The notes under the pieces were generated by a model. The model searched no databases. It was not told the origin of the DNA and was given only the letters and a program-made list of their open reading frames with translations. A DNA stretch of 64,000 nt from Microbulbifer pacificus. Lineage in GTDB: Bacteria > Pseudomonadota > Gammaproteobacteria > Pseudomonadales > Cellvibrionaceae. Each line of letters opens with the position of its first letter. The first letter of the stretch is position 1. This document shows positions 25,198 to 33,400 of this stretch, one piece after another. Where the stretch lies: NCBI RefSeq assembly GCF_033723955.1, contig NZ_CP137555.1:3836001-3900000 (forward strand), given 5' to 3'. Both the position numbers and the translations under genes were made by a program.

Positions 25198-27351
25198 ATG
25201 GCTGACAAGTACAACGGATTTATCTACGACAAAGACAGCAACGGCATCGTGACCGTCACCATGGATATGGATGGCCCGGTCAATGCCATGAACGAGCAGT
25301 ACCGCGCGGGGATGGCGGAAACCCTGAACCGTCTCGAGAAAGAAGCGGGATTGACCGGTGTGGTGCTGGCTTCTGCCAAGAGTACTTTCTTTGCAGGCGG
25401 CGACTTGAAGGCGCTGTCCAGTGTGGCGCCGGGCGGTGAACCCGAACAGTTTGAAATGATCGAGTCTGGCGTGAAGGCGCCGCTGCGTCGCCTGGAAAAG
25501 CTGCCGGTGCCTGTGGTGGCGGCGATCAACGGCGCGGCGTTGGGCGGCGGACTGGAAATCTGCCTGGCATGCAACCATCGCATTGCCTGGAATTCACCCA
25601 AGGTTGCAATCGGTGTTCCCGAGGTGACACTGGGGTTGCTGCCCGGCGGCGGCGGTGTGGTGCGCTCCATTCATATGCTCGGACTGGAAAAGGCGCTGCC
25701 GATCCTGCTGGAAGGCAAGCATATGAAAGCGCGTGAAGCGCTTGAGGCTGGCCTTGTCGATCAGCTTATCGAAGTGACCGAAGATCTGGTTTCGGCGGCG
25801 AAAAAATGGATTGCGGAAAATCCGCAGGCAGCCGTACAGCCCTGGGACCAGAAGGGCCACAAGGTGCCCGGTGGCGATATCTGGAGCCCGAAAGTGGGTG
25901 CCATCCTGTCCAGTGCGCCCGCCATGCTGTTCAAGAAAACACGCGGCCTGTTGCCCGCGCCGGAGAAAATTCTCGATGTGGCGGCGCAGGCGGTTACCGT
26001 GGATATCGACACCGCCCTGCGCTACGAATCCCGTGCGCTGGCGTATCTGATTACCACGCCGCAGGCGGTGAACCTGATCACTACCGGCTTCTTTCAGATG
26101 AACAGTGTCAAGAGTGGTGCCAGTCGTCCCAAGGGGATTGAAAAAACCTCGGTGAAAAAAGTCGGCATTCTGGGCGCTGGCATGATGGGGCAGGGCATTG
26201 CCTACGCCTCGGCGCGCAGCGGTATTGAAGTGGTGTTGAAAGACATCAGTATGGAAGCGGCAGAAAAAGGCAAGGCGTACTCGGCGAAATTGCTGGACAA
26301 GCAGATCGAGCGCGGTCGCGCGACCGAAGAGGAAAAGCAGCAGCTGCTGAACCTGATCAAAGCGACGGACAAGTACGAGGATCTGCAGGGTTGCGACCTG
26401 ATTGTGGAAGCTGTGTTCGAGAACATTGAACTCAAGGCGAAAGTTACCCAGGAAGCGGAGCCCTACCTCGCCGAGGGCGGGGTGTTCGGTTCCAATACCT
26501 CGACGCTGCCCATCAGCCAGCTCGCAGAAGTCAGCAAGAAGCCGGAAAACTTTATCGGCATCCACTTTTTCTCCCCGGTCGACAAGATGCCGTTGATCGA
26601 AATCATCTGCGGCAACCAGACCAGCGACGAGACCCTGGCCAAGGCCTTTGACTACGCGCAGCAGATTCGCAAGACACCGATCGTGGTCAACGATTCCCTC
26701 GGCTTCTTTACCTCCCGCGTGTTCAGCACCTTCCTCGATGAAGGCGCGCGCCTGCTGGTGGAAGGGGTCGACCCGGTGCTGATCGATGCCATGGGCAAGC
26801 AGGTGGGTATGCCGGTTGGCCCGCTGACCATTCAGGATGAAGTGAGCCAGGAGCTCACCCGCAAGGCGGCGGAAACCCACCGTGCCATGGGTGTGCTGGG
26901 TAGCAAAGGTGATAACAGCTGCAATATCGAAGTGTGCGAGCGGCTGATCAGCGAGTTCGGCCGCGGCGGCCGTTACCACGGTGGTGGTTACTACGAGTAC
27001 GCCGCCGATGGCAGCAAGCAGGTCTGGCCGAAACTCTACGAGCTTTATTTCAATGCCGACGTGGATATGCCCAACGACGATATCAAGGATCGTCTGCTGT
27101 TCCGCCAGGTCATCGAAAGTTTGAAGTGCCTCCAGGAAGGGGTCTTGCGCAGCGTGGCCGATGGCAACGTGGGCTCACTGCTGGGCATTGGCGCGCCGAG
27201 CTGGACCGGTGGCTTTATCCAGTTCGTGAATACCTACGGCCTGCAGAAGTTTATCGACCGCGCCAACGCACTGGCGGCGCAGTATGGCGATCGCTTCCTG
27301 CCACCGAAGATCGTCGCCGATACCCTGGCCAAAGGGCAGAGCTTCCGCTGA
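25198..27351 (+). CDS. Bifunctional enoyl-CoA hydratase/3-hydroxyacyl-CoA dehydrogenase (FadB/FadJ type)
   Basis: A 717-residue fusion. The N-terminal hydratase has the oxyanion-hole stretches STFFAGGDLKAL and AAINGAALGGGLEICLACNHR. From about residue 320 follows the NAD-binding dehydrogenase: KVGILGAGMMGQGIAYASARSG, the catalytic HFFSPVDKMPLIEIICG and NDSLGFFTSRVF. It converts 2-enoyl-CoA to 3-ketoacyl-CoA, between the dehydrogenases and the thiolase of this operon. ATG 25198 is preferred; the frame extends three codons upstream without better support. The next gene starts 10 bp after the stop, indicating co-translation. Confidence 0.95.
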   Translation: MADKYNGFIYDKDSNGIVTVTMDMDGPVNAMNEQYRAGMAETLNRLEKEAGLTGVVLASAKSTFFAGGDLKALSSVAPGGEPEQFEMIESGVKAPLRRLEKLPVPVVAAINGAALGGGLEICLACNHRIAWNSPKVAIGVPEVTLGLLPGGGGVVRSIHMLGLEKALPILLEGKHMKAREALEAGLVDQLIEVTEDLVSAAKKWIAENPQAAVQPWDQKGHKVPGGDIWSPKVGAILSSAPAMLFKKTRGLLPAPEKILDVAAQAVTVDIDTALRYESRALAYLITTPQAVNLITTGFFQMNSVKSGASRPKGIEKTSVKKVGILGAGMMGQGIAYASARSGIEVVLKDISMEAAEKGKAYSAKLLDKQIERGRATEEEKQQLLNLIKATDKYEDLQGCDLIVEAVFENIELKAKVTQEAEPYLAEGGVFGSNTSTLPISQLAEVSKKPENFIGIHFFSPVDKMPLIEIICGNQTSDETLAKAFDYAQQIRKTPIVVNDSLGFFTSRVFSTFLDEGARLLVEGVDPVLIDAMGKQVGMPVGPLTIQDEVSQELTRKAAETHRAMGVLGSKGDNSCNIEVCERLISEFGRGGRYHGGGYYEYAADGSKQVWPKLYELYFNADVDMPNDDIKDRLLFRQVIESLKCLQEGVLRSVADGNVGSLLGIGAPSWTGGFIQFVNTYGLQKFIDRANALAAQYGDRFLPPKIVADTLAKGQSFR

Positions 27352-27361
27352 GGACACGGGT

Positions 27362-28534
27362 ATGCTGAAGAGAAATTTCACCGAAGAACAGGTGATGTTC
27401 CGCGATGCCTACCGCAAGTTCCTGCACGAGGAGATCGCGCCGTACATGGAAGGCTGGCGCGAGGCGGGAATCGTCGACCGCCAGGCCTTCCGCAAGGCGG
27501 GGGAAATGGGCTTCCTGATGGTATGGCCGGAGGAGCAATACGGCGGTCTTGGGGATGATGATTTCCGCTTTGAGCAGATCATCATCGAGGAAAACCAGTA
27601 CGCCCTCACCGGCGACTGGTACACCACCCTGCACAGCCGTCTTGTCGGCCCGTACCTGAAGCGTTTCGGAACTGAGGAACAGTTGCAGCGCTTCCTGCCG
27701 GACTGTGTGCGCGGCGATACCATTCTCGCCATCGCCATGACCGAGCCGGATGCGGGCAGCGACCTTGCCGGCATGCGCGCCACGGCAATCGATCAGGGGG
27801 ATCACTACCTGCTGAATGGCAGCAAGACGTTTATCTCGAACGGTATCAACGCCGACCTGGTGATTGTCGCGGCAAAAACCGATCCGGTAAACAACCCCCG
27901 CCAGATCGGATTGTTTCTGGTAGAGCGCGGCATGGAGGGATTCGAGCGCGGCCGCAACCTGAAAAAGATGGGCAAAAAGGCCCAGGATACTGCCGAGTTG
28001 TTTTTCAACAATGTGCGTATCCCGAAAGCGAACGTGCTGGGCGATCCCACCCGCGGGTTTTCCCATTTGATGGAGGCACTGGCGGAGGAGCGTCTTATCG
28101 CAGCTACGGAGTTTATCGCCGCGGCGCAGAAGGCGTTTGACCTGACGCTGGAGTTTGTGCGTGAGCGCAAGATGTTCGGTCGCTCACTGGCGGACTTCCA
28201 GAACTCCCAGTTCAAGTTGGCGGAGCTGCGCGCGGAGCTGGATATGCAGCAGGTCTATATCGATCATTGCGTGGCCGCGGTGAACGAAGGTTCCTTGACG
28301 GCAGTGGATGCGGCCAAGGCAAAACTGGTCACCAGTGAGTTGTTGTGCAAGGTGGTGGATGAAGGCGTACAGCTGCACGGTGGGTCCGGCTATATGGACG
28401 AGTATCCCATCTCCAGAATGTACACCGATGCACGTGTTACGCGTATTTATGCTGGGACTTCCGAGGTCATGAAAATACTGATCAGCCGGGATTTCCTCCA
28501 GCAGGATTTCAAACCTTTTGTCGACAGACTTTAA
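27362..28534 (+). CDS. Acyl-CoA dehydrogenase (long-chain/isovaleryl type)
   Basis: A 390-residue flavoenzyme closely similar to the one at 6712 (shared MFRD-RKFL-E-APYMEGWR start, AMTEPDAGSDLAGMRA, RIYAGTSEVMKILISRDF end). The catalytic Glu is in LAEERLIAA. ATG 27362 follows GAGGACACGGGT; longer in-frame starts lie inside the preceding gene. As a member of the thiolase operon it is probably the main first-step enzyme, while the 6712 copy may serve another substrate. Confidence 0.94.
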   Translation: MLKRNFTEEQVMFRDAYRKFLHEEIAPYMEGWREAGIVDRQAFRKAGEMGFLMVWPEEQYGGLGDDDFRFEQIIIEENQYALTGDWYTTLHSRLVGPYLKRFGTEEQLQRFLPDCVRGDTILAIAMTEPDAGSDLAGMRATAIDQGDHYLLNGSKTFISNGINADLVIVAAKTDPVNNPRQIGLFLVERGMEGFERGRNLKKMGKKAQDTAELFFNNVRIPKANVLGDPTRGFSHLMEALAEERLIAATEFIAAAQKAFDLTLEFVRERKMFGRSLADFQNSQFKLAELRAELDMQQVYIDHCVAAVNEGSLTAVDAAKAKLVTSELLCKVVDEGVQLHGGSGYMDEYPISRMYTDARVTRIYAGTSEVMKILISRDFLQQDFKPFVDRL

Positions 28535-28554
28535 AAATTCCGGGACTAACAGCT

Positions 28555-29325
28555 ATGGATATCAAGAATAAAACAGCCATTGTTACCGGCGGCGCTTCCG
28601 GTCTCGGCAAGGCCACGGTGGAACGCTATATCGCCGATGGTGCCAATGTGGCGATTTTCGATCTGGATGAAAAGGGCGGGCAGGCACTGGCCGAATCCCT
28701 CGGCGAGCGCGCAATTTTTTGTAAGGTGAATGTCGCCGATGAGGCGTCCGCGGCGGCGGGTATCACCCAGGTAATCGAGACCTTTGGTGCATTGCACATC
28801 CTCAACAACTACGCCGGTATCGGCTCCGCCTGCAAGACCTACGGCAAGAATGGCCCGCACCCCCTGGATACCTACATGAAGGTCGTGATGGTGAACCAGG
28901 TGGGCACTTTCAATATGGCGCGCCTGGCGGCGGAGCGTATGGCCGCCAATGAACCGGTCAATGAAGACGGCGTGCGCGGGGTAATCATTAACACCGCATC
29001 GGTCGCTGCCTACGAGGGACAGATCGGTCAGGTGGCTTACAGTGCGACCAAGGGCGCGGTGGTGGGCATGACTTTGCCCATGGCGCGAGAGCTGGCGAGC
29101 TACGGTATTCGCGTGAATACCATTGTTCCGGGCCTCATCCACACGCCGCTGTTTGAAACGGTGGAAGAGTCCTATTACAAGTCCCTGGAAGCTTCCACGG
29201 TTTTCCCGCAACGTTTGGGTAAGACCAGCGAGATCGCGGCGCTGTCCGCGCATATCGTGGAAAACGACTATATCAACGGCGAGTGTATCCGTATGGATGC
29301 GGGTATCCGCATGCAGCCGCGCTAA
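28555..29325 (+). CDS. Short-chain dehydrogenase, HSD10-like (3-hydroxyacyl-CoA dehydrogenase type)
   Basis: A 256-residue SDR with TGGASGLGKA cofactor motif, Asp36 in IFDLDE (NAD preference), NNYAG (an unusual form of NNAG), and catalytic Ser149, Tyr162, Lys166 (YSATKG). The overall pattern, including FCKVNVADE and ASYGIRVNTIVPGLIHTPLF, resembles human HSD17B10 and bacterial relatives, which oxidise 3-hydroxy-2-methylacyl-CoA. That specificity would suit the racemase encoded next. ATG 28555 is 20 bp after the acyl-CoA dehydrogenase stop. Confidence 0.85.
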   Translation: MDIKNKTAIVTGGASGLGKATVERYIADGANVAIFDLDEKGGQALAESLGERAIFCKVNVADEASAAAGITQVIETFGALHILNNYAGIGSACKTYGKNGPHPLDTYMKVVMVNQVGTFNMARLAAERMAANEPVNEDGVRGVIINTASVAAYEGQIGQVAYSATKGAVVGMTLPMARELASYGIRVNTIVPGLIHTPLFETVEESYYKSLEASTVFPQRLGKTSEIAALSAHIVENDYINGECIRMDAGIRMQPR

Positions 29326-29337
29326 CGGGAGGCCACC

Positions 29338-30501
29338 ATGGGCGTACTCAGTGGATTTCGCGTAATCGAACTGGCGGGAATGGGGCCATGTCCCATGGCG
29401 GGTATGTTGTTGGCGGATATGGGAGCGGAGGTGATCTGCGTAGACCGCAGTCTCAATGCCGATCCCATGTACGCCAAGGACATGAGTCGTCGCGGCAAAA
29501 AATCCGTGGTGCTGGACCTCAAGAGCGAGCGCGGTCGCGAGCTCTTCCTGAAGCTTGTATCCACCGCGGATGTATTAATTGAAGGCTTCCGTCCCGGTGT
29601 TATGGAAAAGCTCGGTATTGGTCCGGAGGAGTGCTTCGCGGTCAATCCTGAATTGATCTTCGGGCGCATGACCGGCTGGGGCCAGGATGGCCCGCTGGCG
29701 AAAAATGCCGGCCACGACATCAATTACATTTCTCTCACCGGCGCCCTGCATGCCATCGGCCGCAAGGGGGAGCGGCCTGTAGTACCGCTCAACCTGGTGG
29801 GCGATTTCGGTGGTGGTTCCATGTTTCTGGTGATGGGCATTCTCGGCGCATTGCTGGAAACCGGGCGCTCCGGCAAGGGCCAGGTGGTGGACGCGGCGAT
29901 GGTGGATGGTGTGGCCAACCTGATGTGGATGTGCCACAGCTTCAATGCCGTTGGTCTGTGGAATCTGGCGGAACGGGAAAGCAATCTGCTGGATGGTGCG
30001 GCATTTTTCTATGACACCTACGAAACCGCCGATGGCAAATACCTGGCACTGGGTTCTATAGAGCCGCATTTCTTTTCGCGCTTTGTGGAACTGGTTGGGC
30101 TGGATAAAACCGTGTTCAACAGCAGTGCGCAGGCGGATCCCAGCCAGTGGCCGGGATTGAAACAGGAGCTGGCAGATGCCTTACGCCAGAAGACTCGCGA
30201 CGAGTGGTGTGCACTGCTGGAAGATAGCGACGCCTGCGTGTCCCCGGTATTGAGCGCCGATGAAGCACCCCATCATCCTCACAACAGTGCCCGCGACAGT
30301 TACCTGCCCGTCGATGGCTATCTGCAACCGGCGCCGGCGCCGCGTTTCAGTCGTACGCCTTCGTCGGTATTGCACGGCCGGCGCCAGCAGGGGGCGGATA
30401 CCCGCGCGGTACTCACGGCGCTCGGAATTCGCGGGGACGATATAGAACAGCTGGAGGCGCAGGGCACCGTCGCATGTGCCCGTTCACCGGAAACGGTTTG
30501 A
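29338..30501 (+). CDS. Alpha-methylacyl-CoA racemase (CaiB/BaiF family)
   Basis: A 387-residue family III CoA-transferase-fold enzyme. The residues that catalyse racemisation in the mycobacterial enzyme MCR (His126, Asp156, Glu241) have counterparts here at almost the same numbers: His126 in NAGHDINY, Asp156 in LNLVGDFGGG and Glu242 in GSIEPHFF. This separates it from true CoA transferases, which use an Asp nucleophile. Known role: converts (2R)- to (2S)-2-methylacyl-CoA, needed because acyl-CoA dehydrogenases accept only the S form. Its presence shows that the pathway handles methyl-branched chains, as from isoprenoids, phytanic or pristanic acid, or sterol side chains. It lies 12 bp after the HSD10-like gene. 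Confidence 0.88.
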   Translation: MGVLSGFRVIELAGMGPCPMAGMLLADMGAEVICVDRSLNADPMYAKDMSRRGKKSVVLDLKSERGRELFLKLVSTADVLIEGFRPGVMEKLGIGPEECFAVNPELIFGRMTGWGQDGPLAKNAGHDINYISLTGALHAIGRKGERPVVPLNLVGDFGGGSMFLVMGILGALLETGRSGKGQVVDAAMVDGVANLMWMCHSFNAVGLWNLAERESNLLDGAAFFYDTYETADGKYLALGSIEPHFFSRFVELVGLDKTVFNSSAQADPSQWPGLKQELADALRQKTRDEWCALLEDSDACVSPVLSADEAPHHPHNSARDSYLPVDGYLQPAPAPRFSRTPSSVLHGRRQQGADTRAVLTALGIRGDDIEQLEAQGTVACARSPETV

Positions 30502-30524
30502 GCCGCACTAATAAGGAATGCTTC

Positions 30525-31316
30525 ATGGAATTGTTTGAAACCGTCCTGTACAGCGTTGAGCAGGAAATTGCCACCATCACCCTGAACCGCCCGCAGGTAC
30601 GCAATTCGCTCAATCAGAAACTGCGTCTGGAACTGCGCGAGGCGGTGGCAAAGGCCAGCGCCGATAAAAGTGTGCGAGCAGTAGTGTTGGCGGCGTCGGG
30701 GCAGGGCTTTTGCGCCGGCGCTGATTTGACCGAGCGTCTTCCCGGCGCTGATGAGGACGGCTTTGTCACCCGCTTGCTCAACGAGGAATATAATCCGTTG
30801 ATACTCGCTATCAAGCAGTCACCCAAGCCGTTTGTGTGTGCGATCAATGGGGCCGCGGCGGGCGTCGGTGCCTCGCTGGCAATGGCCTGCGACCTGATCG
30901 TGATGGGGGAAGATGCGTATCTGTACTCCGCGTTCGGTGCGATCAGCCTTATCCCCGATGGCGGCGCGCACAAGTTTTTGCTGGAGCAGCTGGGCAGCAA
31001 ACGCGCTTATGAAATGATCGCGTTGTCGCAGAAGCTCGCCGCTGCACGTTGTGTCGAGCTGGGGCTTGCCAATCGTGTGGTACCGGCGGGGGAGCTGCTG
31101 GTCCAGGCTACTCGGTTTGCGCGACAGGTGGCCGCGGCCGCACCGCTTACTTTGCAGTATTCGAAGCAGATTCTGCGTGAGGCGCAGTCCTATGACCTGG
31201 AGTCGGTGATGGCTCTGGAAGCGGAAATCCAGAACCGGCTGATTCGCAGCAAGGATTTCCGTGAGGGTTCCATGGCCTTTTTTGAAAAGCGCAAGCCGGA
31301 GTTTGAGGGTTGCTGA
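30525..31316 (+). CDS. Enoyl-CoA hydratase/isomerase family protein
   Basis: A 263-residue crotonase-fold protein with oxyanion-hole segments SGQGFCAGADLTERL and AINGAAAGVGASLAMACDLI. The usual second catalytic Glu is probably replaced or shifted: the segment reads FGAISLIPDGGAHKFL, with Asp in place of the Glu of typical EVxLG-type motifs. It may therefore be an isomerase (double-bond shift) rather than a hydratase, useful for isoprenoid chains with pre-existing double bonds. ATG 30525 follows AAGGAATG. Same operon as the racemase (23-bp gap). Confidence 0.88.
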   Translation: MELFETVLYSVEQEIATITLNRPQVRNSLNQKLRLELREAVAKASADKSVRAVVLAASGQGFCAGADLTERLPGADEDGFVTRLLNEEYNPLILAIKQSPKPFVCAINGAAAGVGASLAMACDLIVMGEDAYLYSAFGAISLIPDGGAHKFLLEQLGSKRAYEMIALSQKLAAARCVELGLANRVVPAGELLVQATRFARQVAAAAPLTLQYSKQILREAQSYDLESVMALEAEIQNRLIRSKDFREGSMAFFEKRKPEFEGC

Positions 31317-31355
31317 GCGACCTGTAGCGACAATAAAACCGATAATGAGGCGGGT

Positions 31356-32135
31356 ATGACGGAGCGGATTTCAGAACTGTTTTCTCTACAGGGCAAGACG
31401 GCGCTTATTTCTGGAGCTTCCAGTGGACTCGGTGCCTATTTTGCCGAGGTACTGGCGGATGCGGGCGCGGAGGTGATTCTGGCGGCGCGCCGGGTGGAGA
31501 AACTGGAGGCGTTGGCGAGCCGTATTGCCGAGAAAGGTGGTCGCGCGCGTGCGCTGGCTCTGGATGTGACCGATGGCAGCAGCGTGGAGGCAGCATTTAC
31601 GGTTTTGGACGGGATGGTCGAGCGGCTGGATATCCTGGTGAACAATGCGGGCATCAGTACCACGCCGCAGCGGTTTGTGGATCAGGAAGAGTCGGTCTGG
31701 AGCGATCTGTTGAATGTGAACCTGCAGGGCGCCTGGCGAGTGGCGCGGCAGGCGGCTTTGCGTATGCGTGCGCAGAAGTCGGGCTGCATTATCAATACCG
31801 GCTCCATTTACAGTCTGTGTACCGGGATTATGAAAACGGATTACAACGTGTCGAAGGTGGCTTTGGCGCAACTCACTCGCAATATGGCGCTGGAGTTGGG
31901 GCGGTATGGGGTGCGGGTGAATACCTTGTGTCCCGGCTATTTTGCGTCGGATATCAATGCTGCGGAATTTGCTACGGAGCGGGGGCAGGAGTATATCCGA
32001 CGGCTTGTTCCGCAACGGTTGGGTGAATACCGGGAGTTGGCTGGGCCTCTTTTGCTGTTGGCGAGTGACGCCGGGAGCTTTGTTAATGGGATTGAGTTGC
32101 CGGTGGATGGTGGGAGCCTACTCTCACCCATTTGA
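31356..32135 (+). CDS. Short-chain dehydrogenase/reductase
   Basis: A 259-residue classical SDR with SGASSGLGAYFA (cofactor), DVTDGSS, NNAG, catalytic Ser in NTGSIYSL, and YNVSK (Tyr/Lys). The Arg-Arg after the second strand (LAARRVEKL) suggests NADP. The substrate is unknown; as the last gene of the beta-oxidation operon it may reduce or oxidise a 3-hydroxy/3-keto or aldehyde intermediate. GAGGCGGGT precedes the ATG. Confidence 0.88.
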   Translation: MTERISELFSLQGKTALISGASSGLGAYFAEVLADAGAEVILAARRVEKLEALASRIAEKGGRARALALDVTDGSSVEAAFTVLDGMVERLDILVNNAGISTTPQRFVDQEESVWSDLLNVNLQGAWRVARQAALRMRAQKSGCIINTGSIYSLCTGIMKTDYNVSKVALAQLTRNMALELGRYGVRVNTLCPGYFASDINAAEFATERGQEYIRRLVPQRLGEYRELAGPLLLLASDAGSFVNGIELPVDGGSLLSPI

Positions 32136-32222
32136 TGCCGCCATGTTACGGTTGGGTGGCGGCGTCGCTGCCGGGTATGGCCTTGTGAGACACGAGCTAG
32201 GCGCCCCCCCTCAACCCATCCA

Positions 32223-32272
32223 TGGGGGCTCTTCCGCGTGGGGGCTCTTCCGCGAGGTCCCTCTCGCGGAAG
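32223..32272. repeat. Tandem 16-bp repeat running into a perfect 10-bp hairpin
   Basis: TGGGGGCTCTTCCGCG occurs twice in direct tandem (32223-32238, 32239-32254). The second copy overlaps CTTCCGCGAG-gtccct-CTCGCGGAAG (32247-32272). An additional GCCGCCA/TGGCGGC stem lies at 32137-32163. All are between the convergent ends of the beta-oxidation operon and the phosphotransferase gene and may help stop transcription from both sides, although no T-run is present. Confidence 0.5.
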
Positions 32273-32327
32273 GTCTTGCAAGGCATTACCCGGCATCGAC
32301 GCCTTCGCAGGTAATCTTTACCATTAA

Positions 32328-33386
32328 TTAGGCCGCAGTTGTTTCAGTAATCTGCTCTACGCCCATCTTCGCCAGCGGCAGTACCAGTTCTCCCATTTTC
32401 ATCGCCTTTTCACTGGATGCATTCCCTTCCCGCGCACGCTTTTTAACGCCCTGCAAAATCGCCGCGAAGCGAAAGAAACAGAATGCGAGATAGAAGTTCC
32501 AGTGCGGGATTTCCTTGAGTCCCATCCGCTTGCAATAACTCTCTATGTACTCCTGCTCAGTAGGGATGCCCACGCTTGCTCTGTCGATGCCACCCAATCC
32601 CGAAAGTACGCTGTTGTGAGGCATACGCAGTTGCATGCACTGGTAGGCGAGGTCGAACCGGGGGTGGCCGAGGGTGGAGAGTTCCCAGTCGACGAGGGCG
32701 AGTACGCGGGGTTCGGTGGGGTGGAAGATCATGTTGTCGAGGCGGAAGTCGCCGTGGACCAGGGTGGTTTTTTCTTCGCTGCCATCCTGCGGAATGTTTT
32801 CCGGTAGCCAGTCGATCAACAGGTCCATTTCCGGGAGCTGGTCGGTTGCCGATGCCCGGTACTGCTGGGTCCAGCGGTTGATCTGGCGCTGGTAGAAATT
32901 ACCGGGGCGGCCGTAGTCGCTGAGGCCCACTTTGTCGATATCTACCGAATGGAGTGCGGCGAGGACACGGTTCATTTCGCGGTAGATGTCGCCGCGCTGT
33001 TCGCGGTCTAGATCCGGCAGGGCTGGGTCCCAGAAGACGCGGCCGTGGATGTAATCCATCAGATAAAACATGCTGCCGATGATGCTGTCGTCTTCACACA
33101 GGTGATGAACTTTCACCACCGGAACTTCGCTGTCGGCGAGGGCGGCGATGACACGGTATTCACGATCGACGGCGTGGGCGCTTTTCAGTAGCTGGCCCGG
33201 TGGCTTGCGTCGCAATACGTAATTGCCGCTGGCGGCGCTGATCAGGTAGGTGGGGTTTGACTGGCCGCCGGCAAATTTTTCCGCAGTCAGGGGTCCTTGG
33301 AAGTCAGCGATGTTTTTTTCTAGATTGTCAGCGAGTTTCTGTTCGTCGATAGTGAAGGACGAGTTTGCTGCGGTATTGACTGACAT
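32328..33386 (-). CDS. ACAD10/11-type phosphotransferase (acyl-CoA kinase-like)
   Basis: A 352-residue APH-fold protein. The catalytic loop HGDFRLDNMIF and the metal site ALVDWELSTLGHP are both intact, in contrast to the kinase-like protein at 14445. It resembles the kinase domain that precedes the dehydrogenase domain in mammalian ACAD10/ACAD11, reported to phosphorylate 4-hydroxyacyl-CoA. Here the acyl-CoA dehydrogenase partner is a separate gene 14 bp upstream in the same operon. ATG 33386 follows GGAGCACCGGGC; the frame extends upstream into the dehydrogenase gene without support. Confidence 0.88.
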   Translation of the reverse strand: MSVNTAANSSFTIDEQKLADNLEKNIADFQGPLTAEKFAGGQSNPTYLISAASGNYVLRRKPPGQLLKSAHAVDREYRVIAALADSEVPVVKVHHLCEDDSIIGSMFYLMDYIHGRVFWDPALPDLDREQRGDIYREMNRVLAALHSVDIDKVGLSDYGRPGNFYQRQINRWTQQYRASATDQLPEMDLLIDWLPENIPQDGSEEKTTLVHGDFRLDNMIFHPTEPRVLALVDWELSTLGHPRFDLAYQCMQLRMPHNSVLSGLGGIDRASVGIPTEQEYIESYCKRMGLKEIPHWNFYLAFCFFRFAAILQGVKKRAREGNASSEKAMKMGELVLPLAKMGVEQITETTAA

Positions 33387-33400
33387 GCCCGGTGCTCCGT

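Noticed and set aside
25594..26979. 461-codon open frame on the minus strand
   Set aside because: Complementary shadow of the hydratase/3-hydroxyacyl-CoA dehydrogenase gene; no ribosome site or recognisable domain.
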